This document shows, in pieces, positions 59,486-64,000 of a stretch of DNA of 64,000 nucleotides. A model generated the notes under the pieces. It ran no database searches. It was not told where the DNA came from and saw only the letters and a list, made by a program, of their open reading frames with translations. The translations under genes were made by a program, and so were the position numbers. Source of the stretch: Hymenobacter rubripertinctus. Lineage in GTDB: Bacteria > Bacteroidota > Bacteroidia > Cytophagales > Hymenobacteraceae. The stretch is from positions 46,708 through 110,707 of the forward strand of contig NZ_QYCN01000025.1 in the NCBI RefSeq assembly GCF_003583925.1, in the 5' to 3' direction. How positions within the stretch are numbered: the stretch's first letter is position 1; each line of letters opens with the position of its first letter.

Positions 59486-60409
59486 ATGGAAGATTATAAT
59501 AAAGTGATAGAGTCGCTGGGTGTTCGATACATCAAGGCGAAAAACCTCGTACTCCAGCAGCCGTTCACGGTTCGCAATTCCTACGACGTTGGCAATAATC
59601 TGATCCTGCTGCACAAGGGCCGCGTTTCTTTCGGCGATGAGGAGCAGGTGGTAGAAGAGGGCGAGATGCTGTTCATCCCCGGCGGCCGCGCTACCAAGGT
59701 AACCTACGGCGAAACGTCGAGCAAGAGCATCACCAACGACGACCTGATTACCAACAAGGACAAGTTTTTCCACTCTAACTCCGACCTCGACCTGATCGGG
59801 GATGCCGAGGAAAGCCACTCCTTCGTGAGCTTCGAGGCCAAGGTGTTCGATTCGGTGAACTTCTTTGCTTCCCTGGACGTGCCGGCCTTCCTGATCACCA
59901 ACAACTCCAAGCTGGCTAATCTGGTGATCAAGGTGGTGGAAGAAAGCCTCCAGGAGCTGCCCGGCCGCGAGCGGCTGATTACGATCTACACCGAGAATAT
60001 CGTGGTGGAAATCGTGCGCTACATCCTCAAGAACAAGATGTTCGTGGAGCAGCTGGCCACCAACAGCACCTATTTCAAGGACCCGCGCCTGATCGACCTG
60101 TTCAACTATATCAAGGAGAACATCGGTGGCGACCTCTCGAACAAGGTGCTCTCGGGCGTTGCCAACGTGAGTGAGGACTACGTGGGCCAGTATTTCAAGA
60201 TGCTGACCGGCATCAACCCCCAGGACTACATCGAGTACCAGCGTATGGAGCGCGCCGTGTTCCTGCTTCGCACCACCAAAAAGAGCATCCGCGACATCGG
60301 TAAAGAGGTGGGCTACAAGGATACCGCTTATTTCTGCCGCCGCTTTAAAATGATGTTCGGGATTCCGGCCGGCAAAATGCGCCGCCGCGAGTCGGCCATG
60401 AATATCTGA
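59486..60409 (+). CDS. AraC-family transcriptional regulator, 307 aa
   Basis: N-terminal cupin-like domain (residues 25-110: NSYDVGNNLILLHKGRVSFG, EGEMLFIPGGRATKVTY), a helical middle (LANLVIKVVEESLQELPGRE), and two C-terminal HTH motifs of the AraC type from about 205 (LIDLFNYIKENIGGDLSNKV, VANVSEDYVGQYFKMLTGIN, then KSIRDIGKEVGYKDTAYFCR). Ligand and targets cannot be read. It is less GC-rich in codon choice than neighbours, consistent with a conserved, highly expressed regulator. Confidence 0.9.
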   Translation: MEDYNKVIESLGVRYIKAKNLVLQQPFTVRNSYDVGNNLILLHKGRVSFGDEEQVVEEGEMLFIPGGRATKVTYGETSSKSITNDDLITNKDKFFHSNSDLDLIGDAEESHSFVSFEAKVFDSVNFFASLDVPAFLITNNSKLANLVIKVVEESLQELPGRERLITIYTENIVVEIVRYILKNKMFVEQLATNSTYFKDPRLIDLFNYIKENIGGDLSNKVLSGVANVSEDYVGQYFKMLTGINPQDYIEYQRMERAVFLLRTTKKSIRDIGKEVGYKDTAYFCRRFKMMFGIPAGKMRRRESAMNI

Positions 60410-60630
60410 TCACGGGTTAGCACGGATTTTAACGGATTCCACGGATTTCGTAGACGCTTAAACAGCCAACGCTGCCGCTCCATCTGGAGCGGCAGCGTTG
60501 GCTGTTTAATGTTCAGCAGCTAAAGTTGACTTGCCACTAACTTGTTAAGACCTTACAGCTTGGGCGTACTGCGCACGGAGTCGTCCACAAAATCCGTGGA
60601 ATCCGTTAAAATCCGTGCTAATCCGTGATC
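60408..60630. repeat. 41-bp-arm inverted repeat with an inner hairpin, overlapping the PcrB-type gene
   Basis: Arms 60408-60448 and 60590-60630 match at 40 of 41 positions. Inside lies a second perfect 24-bp palindrome (60459-60482 with 60485-60508, 2-nt loop). The right arm and the following bases form the C-terminal codons of the minus-strand gene. The left arm touches the AraC stop codon. Confidence 0.9.
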
Positions 60631-61380
60631 CTGGTTGAACTGACGGACAGTGCGCGACATGTCGGCCAGGAAGCTCGGCTCCTTTTCAATCTGGTTGCCA
60701 ATAACGATGACGTCGGCACCCGCCTGAAGGGCTGCCCGGGCCTTATCCACGGTGTTGATGCCGCCCCCCACGACGAGCGGCACATCCACGGCCTGGCGTA
60801 CGGCCCGGATCATGGCCGGGCTAACCGGGTACATGGCCCCACTGCCGCCATCGAGGTACATCAGGCGCAGGCCGAGCTGTTCGCCCGCCATGGCGGTACA
60901 GGCCGCAATGGCGGGTTTGTCGTGGGGCAGGGGTGTGGTACCGCTGATGTAACTGGCCGTGGTCTGGCGGCCGGTATCGACCAGCATGTAGCCGGTGGGC
61001 AGAATCTGGAGGTTGCTCTGGCGCAGCAGGGGCGCGGCAATAACGTGCTGCCCGATCAGGAAATCGGGGTTGCGACCCGAAATCAAGGACAGCAGCAGAA
61101 TCCCGTCGGCCTGGTCGTCGAGGTGCAGGCTGTGGCTCGGGAACAGCAGAACCGGCACGGCCGAACGGCTCTTGATAAAACGAATGAGGGCAGCCTGGCG
61201 CGAACTCAGCACCAGACTGCCACCCATAAAAAAGAAATCTACCGCGTGTTGCTCACTCAGGTCAAGCAGGTGCCGGCATCCTGCCTCATCCAGATTGTCC
61301 GGATCCAGCAGCACGGCCAGTGACTTCTGGCCGTGGGCACGGCGGTGGCTTAACGTATCATGCAGGCTGGTGAGGCGCAT
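60553..61380 (-). CDS. PcrB/GGGP-synthase-like (geranylgeranylglyceryl or heptaprenylglyceryl phosphate synthase), 275 aa
   Basis: TIM-barrel motifs of this prenyltransferase family: KSLAVLLDPDNLDEAGCRH near residue 20, FFFMGGSLVLSSRQ near 50, SLISGRNPDFLIGQHVIAA near 98, YMLVDTGRQTTASYISGTTP near 135, YLDGGSGAMYPVS near 178 and VVGGGINTVDKARAALQAGA. Bacteroidota enzymes make ether-linked glyceryl prenyl lipids. The last 20 or so residues (DHGLARILTDSTDF and on) are encoded by a palindromic repeat rather than ancestral sequence. The start at 61380 overlaps the preceding gene by 23 bases. Confidence 0.88.
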   Translation of the reverse strand: MRLTSLHDTLSHRRAHGQKSLAVLLDPDNLDEAGCRHLLDLSEQHAVDFFFMGGSLVLSSRQAALIRFIKSRSAVPVLLFPSHSLHLDDQADGILLLSLISGRNPDFLIGQHVIAAPLLRQSNLQILPTGYMLVDTGRQTTASYISGTTPLPHDKPAIAACTAMAGEQLGLRLMYLDGGSGAMYPVSPAMIRAVRQAVDVPLVVGGGINTVDKARAALQAGADVIVIGNQIEKEPSFLADMSRTVRQFNQDHGLARILTDSTDFVDDSVRSTPKL

Positions 61381-62077
61381 CCGCGTCGTCGTGGTGGTAA
61401 GTAAAATCGATGTCCCGGGTTTCCGGCTCCGTGTGGTTTGCGCCCGGAGTCGCAAGGTCGACATTTTTGAGGACTGGCAAATATTCGCCGGCCTTCTTCG
61501 CCACGTAGGCGATGAGCACGGCGGACGCCTGGGCTATCAGCATTTTGCCCGTATCGGACTGCATAAATGCTTTAAAGGCCGACGCCATAATGGAAGACGC
61601 TTCCGAAGAATGGTCGGCTTCCGGGCTGGGGGTCTGGTACTGGTTGCCCGCGTAAGTATCCGGCTGCTCGTCTGGGGTGGGGGTACCGGAAAACGAGTTG
61701 GACGGGCCGGCATCGGGGCGGGGGGCGCGGGATGTCTGCTGATGACCCGCCCCAAAACCCAGATCATCCGCCACGGCAGTGTCTACGGTGGTGGAGGGCA
61801 GGGGGCGCAGCCGCCGGCCGCCGGCAGTCAGGCGTTTCTGGGCACGCCCCGATTGTTCCTTCAGGCCCTTGGCCTTCTGGCTACGGCCTCCAAAGGCTTT
61901 CGATACCAACCAGATGCCACCCAATACACTGGCCCCGATGGCGGCATATTTACCGACCTCCAGGGTTTTGGTTTTGATTTGCTCGACGTCGCCGCGTAAA
62001 GCGCGCTCGTATTCCAGCTTCTGGCGTTCCAGAAACTCTTTTTCATCCTCAAACAGGGGGTTGTGCAGATCGGACAT
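61358..62077 (-). CDS. YtxH-like small membrane protein with disordered middle, 239 aa
   Basis: A helical head (EKEFLERQKLEYERALRGDV, TM at about 42-64 GKYAAIGASVLGGIWLVS), a Pro/Ser/Thr-rich middle (about 75-170), and a C-terminal helix with TM (MLIAQASAVLIAYVAKKAGE near 183). It sits in an operon after a holin-like protein. Function is unknown, but pairing with a holin-type protein suggests envelope-stress or cell-wall role (inference). Confidence 0.65.
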   Translation of the reverse strand: MSDLHNPLFEDEKEFLERQKLEYERALRGDVEQIKTKTLEVGKYAAIGASVLGGIWLVSKAFGGRSQKAKGLKEQSGRAQKRLTAGGRRLRPLPSTTVDTAVADDLGFGAGHQQTSRAPRPDAGPSNSFSGTPTPDEQPDTYAGNQYQTPSPEADHSSEASSIMASAFKAFMQSDTGKMLIAQASAVLIAYVAKKAGEYLPVLKNVDLATPGANHTEPETRDIDFTYHHDDADAPHQPA

Positions 62078-62086
62078 GGAGGGAGG

Positions 62087-62473
62087 TTAGGCTTGGCGTT
62101 TGTCGGATTTGTAAATAGTGTCGTTCAGCAGCTTGTCGGCCAGACCCTGGAAGGCTTTCTTGTCAACGCCCACGATAAAGACGATCAGCACGGCCAGGTA
62201 GAACGCGGCCACGATGCCAAAGCCCCAGTACGGGCTGTCCAGCACGTCGTTGAGCAGAAGAGCCACGAACAGGTTAAGGAAGACAAAGAATAACAGCCCA
62301 ATAACGGCCATTGCTACTCCGTGCATCACGCTCACGAAGGTGGTCTTCGCTTTTTCCTGCGCTTCCAGCCGCAGAATATCGATGCGGGTATCGAGGTAGC
62401 CCATCAGATTCCCCATCAGGTTATCGGTGCGGGGCGTTTGGGAAGTGTCTTCTTCGGTGGAGAAAAGGCCCAT
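62087..62473 (-). CDS. Phage-holin-family (Phage_holin_3_6-like) membrane protein, 128 aa
   Basis: Start at 62473 (MGLFSTEEDTSQTPR) is preferred over 62497. Two hydrophobic helices (HGVAMAVIGLLFFVFLNLFV and GFGIVAAFYLAVLIVFIVGV) with an amphipathic head (GNLMGYLDTRIDILRLEAQE) match Act_hol/Phage_holin_3_6 proteins that occur outside phages. It starts the operon that leads to the PcrB-type gene. Confidence 0.75.
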   Translation of the reverse strand: MGLFSTEEDTSQTPRTDNLMGNLMGYLDTRIDILRLEAQEKAKTTFVSVMHGVAMAVIGLLFFVFLNLFVALLLNDVLDSPYWGFGIVAAFYLAVLIVFIVGVDKKAFQGLADKLLNDTIYKSDKRQA

Positions 62474-62615
62474 GGGGAGACTATTTGCGGAGAACAATGT
62501 TACAGAATACTGGCGCGGGAAAGTACGCGGCCACGAAATACGCGGTAGTCGTCCATACGGAAAAGGCGGCGGCGTGTCTGAAATTGAGTTACTTTTACTC
62601 TATAGCGCGGTTTCC

Positions 62616-63758
62616 TTGAGTCAGAATCACTACCAGGTATTGGGGCTTGCGGCCACGGCTTCGGCCCAGGATATCCGGCTGGCCTACAGGCGGCTGGCCG
62701 TGCAGTACCACCCCGACAAACACGGCGGCAACACGCTCTACGAGGAGCTGTTTAAGGCCGTGGCCGCCGCCTATCACGTGTTGGGCCACGAAAGCCGCCG
62801 CGCCCACTACGACCAGCAGCTGCGCCAGGCCGCCCGTCAGGCTGCGGAGGTGCGCCGCCAGCAGGAGTACCGCCACCAGGGCCAGCGGGTGTACGGGGTG
62901 CCCATGCCGCCGCCCGCCCCGCTGCGCACCCGCCGCCCGGCCGGAGCCCACGAGCGGCACTACCAGCCTATTGCGTCCCAGCAGGTGAAGTTCACGCGGC
63001 GCGACTACTGGCTGACTGCCCTGCTTGGCCTGGGCCTGCTGCTGTTCATTGCCTCCGTCAAGATTACGATGGACCACGTTTCGGGGGGGCGCAACTACGG
63101 GCGTGGGCTGCGGGCCTACGTGCGCCACGACTGGGCCGGGGCGCACGGCTACTTCACCGACGCCCTGCACTTCAGGCCCGGCTACTACCCGGCCCTGCGG
63201 CGGCGGGCCGAGGTGGAGCAGCTGGGCCTGCGCGAATACGCCTCCGCCCGCACCGACTTCCGGGCCGCACTGCGGGAAGCTCCGCCCGCCGAGCAAGGGG
63301 CGCTGTGGCTGCGGCTGGGCCAGTGCGAAGCCGCCCTGCGCCGCCCCAAAGCCGCCCAGGCCGCCTACGCCCGGGCCACTCAACTCGATAGTACCCTGGC
63401 CCGGGCCTGGCTGCTGCGAGGCGAAGCCCGGCTGTTCGGGCGGCTGCAGTTTGGGGAGGCGGCCCGGCAATTCACCCAAGGACTGCGTTTCGCCCCAGCC
63501 AACTCGCGGCTGCGGGGCCAGCTGCTGACGTACCGGGGCCTGGCCCGTTTCAAGCAGCAACAGTACGAGGCGGCCCAGCAGGACTATTGGGAAGTACTCG
63601 ATATTACGCCGCGTAGCGGGCAGCTGTATTTTTTGCTGGGGCGGGTGGCCCAGCAGCAGCAGGACCCGGCCCGGGCCTGCGACTATTTTGGGCGGGCACT
63701 GGTGCAGGGCTACGGCTTCGCCCGGGCCGCCCGCGACACCACCTGTGCTGGCCGTTAG
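62616..63758 (+). CDS. J-domain/TM/TPR protein, 380 aa
   Basis: Starts with a TTG at 62616, SQNHYQVLGLAATASAQDIR being the first helices of a J-domain; HPD is at residues 32-34. The frame is open 63 codons upstream but that part overlaps the divergent holin-family promoter. After a Gln/Arg-rich stretch and a Pro-rich loop, a TM helix is at about 134-153 (WLTALLGLGLLLFIASVKI). Four TPR-like pairs follow to the end (ADFRAALREAPPAEQ, KAAQAAYARATQLDSTLARA, GLARFKQQQYEAAQQDYWEV). This combination suits a membrane-bound Hsp70 co-chaperone. Confidence 0.8.
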   Translation: MSQNHYQVLGLAATASAQDIRLAYRRLAVQYHPDKHGGNTLYEELFKAVAAAYHVLGHESRRAHYDQQLRQAARQAAEVRRQQEYRHQGQRVYGVPMPPPAPLRTRRPAGAHERHYQPIASQQVKFTRRDYWLTALLGLGLLLFIASVKITMDHVSGGRNYGRGLRAYVRHDWAGAHGYFTDALHFRPGYYPALRRRAEVEQLGLREYASARTDFRAALREAPPAEQGALWLRLGQCEAALRRPKAAQAAYARATQLDSTLARAWLLRGEARLFGRLQFGEAARQFTQGLRFAPANSRLRGQLLTYRGLARFKQQQYEAAQQDYWEVLDITPRSGQLYFLLGRVAQQQQDPARACDYFGRALVQGYGFARAARDTTCAGR

Positions 63759-63907
63759 CGTGGGGTTGGGCTTCCACCTGGGGATGGTATGTTAGCGCCC
63801 TGAAACAACAGCCTGCTCATTTTTATTTGATCCGCGCAACACTTCCGCCGACAATAGGGCTACCGCACCAAATAGGGTGATTTTGGCTGGGATGGTACCT
63901 TCGTCAG

Positions 63908-64000
63908 ATGAACTTGCACCACCATTTTGCCGACGTCCAGGACTTTCGCGTAGCGGGTCGCTGCTCCCACGCCCTGAGCGACATTTTGCTTATCGTCCTG
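63908..64000 (+). CDS. ISAs1-family transposase, 5' partial
   Basis: MNLHHHFADVQDFRVAGRCS followed by HALSDILLIVL reproduces the N-terminal associated domain of ISAs1/H-repeat transposases, which typically read FADLPDPR...HPLxDILxIAL. The DDE domain lies beyond the window. The element's left inverted repeat must be between 63759 and 63907; I cannot fix it from one end. TACCTTCG at 63896-63903 is a possible -7 box. Confidence 0.75.
   Translation, partial: MNLHHHFADVQDFRVAGRCSHALSDILLIVL

Noticed and set aside
1..64000. tRNA or rRNA genes
   Set aside because: No T-loop GGTTCRANYCC with cloverleaf context and no rRNA segments were seen by eye; a tRNAscan run would settle it.

Overview
The window looks like chromosome of a high-GC member of the Bacteroidota, most likely a Hymenobacter-type Cytophagales (inference). 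The evidence is the repeated TAnnTTTG promoter box with few Shine-Dalgarno sites, the DUF721(DciA-like)-recF pair, a DUF4270 lipoprotein next to a half-length glycogen-synthase-like protein, a PcrB/GGGP-synthase-type protein, an M61 peptidase, and a coaX-outer membrane protein-lptC-PpiD run. Almost everything is core housekeeping. I see no tRNA, rRNA, CRISPR array, prophage or defence island. One ISAs1-type transposase begins at the right edge.

Layout. 1-9.8 kb: STAS-like small protein, RND/MMPL exporter, ileS, a secreted TIKI/EreA-like protein, lspA. 10-19.4 kb: a fused DppD-DppF type ATPase with an unusually long linker, rnr, a TonB-C protein, a polyprenyl synthase, a rhomboid that seems to have lost TM1, small envelope proteins and a GDPD phosphodiesterase. 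19.4-22.9 kb: an AT-rich island with a small HTH gene embedded in GTAACA/TGTTAC repeats, followed 8 bases later by a perfect ParB-binding parS site, then a thioesterase, an unexplained 557-bp gap, and the dciA-like and recF genes. 23-28.3 kb: pdhA, TPR protein, ribH, DksA-like protein, an S4 pseudouridine synthase with a long disordered N-terminus. 28.4-35.7 kb: envelope run coaX, OM protein, lptC, small membrane protein, PpiD-like foldase, TPR protein. 35.9-43.6 kb: recJ, DoxX, M61 peptidase, lptB, GH3-like enzyme. 44-53.9 kb: mostly minus strand, with AIM24, gltX, pentapeptide protein, ridA, glmS, DUF4270 and the glycogen-synthase-like protein. 54-63.8 kb: panC, panD, a flippase-like membrane protein, rfaE2, YugP-type protease, acyl-CoA dehydrogenase, AraC regulator, PcrB/GGGP synthase, a holin-family pair, and a J-domain/TM/TPR protein.

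Two things stand out beyond the genes. First, a dense set of long, nearly perfect inverted repeats (arms of 25 to 51 bp) sits in intergenic space. At least three have entered coding sequence: the linker of the ATPase fusion, the 5' end of the rhomboid, and the 3' end of the PcrB-type gene. Second, the parS site, the repeat-associated HTH gene, and the dciA-recF pair suggest an origin-proximal segregation region. The half-site cluster inside the ATPase linker 9 kb away may belong to the same ParB territory. What the HTH protein does there is unknown and is the best candidate for something undescribed.
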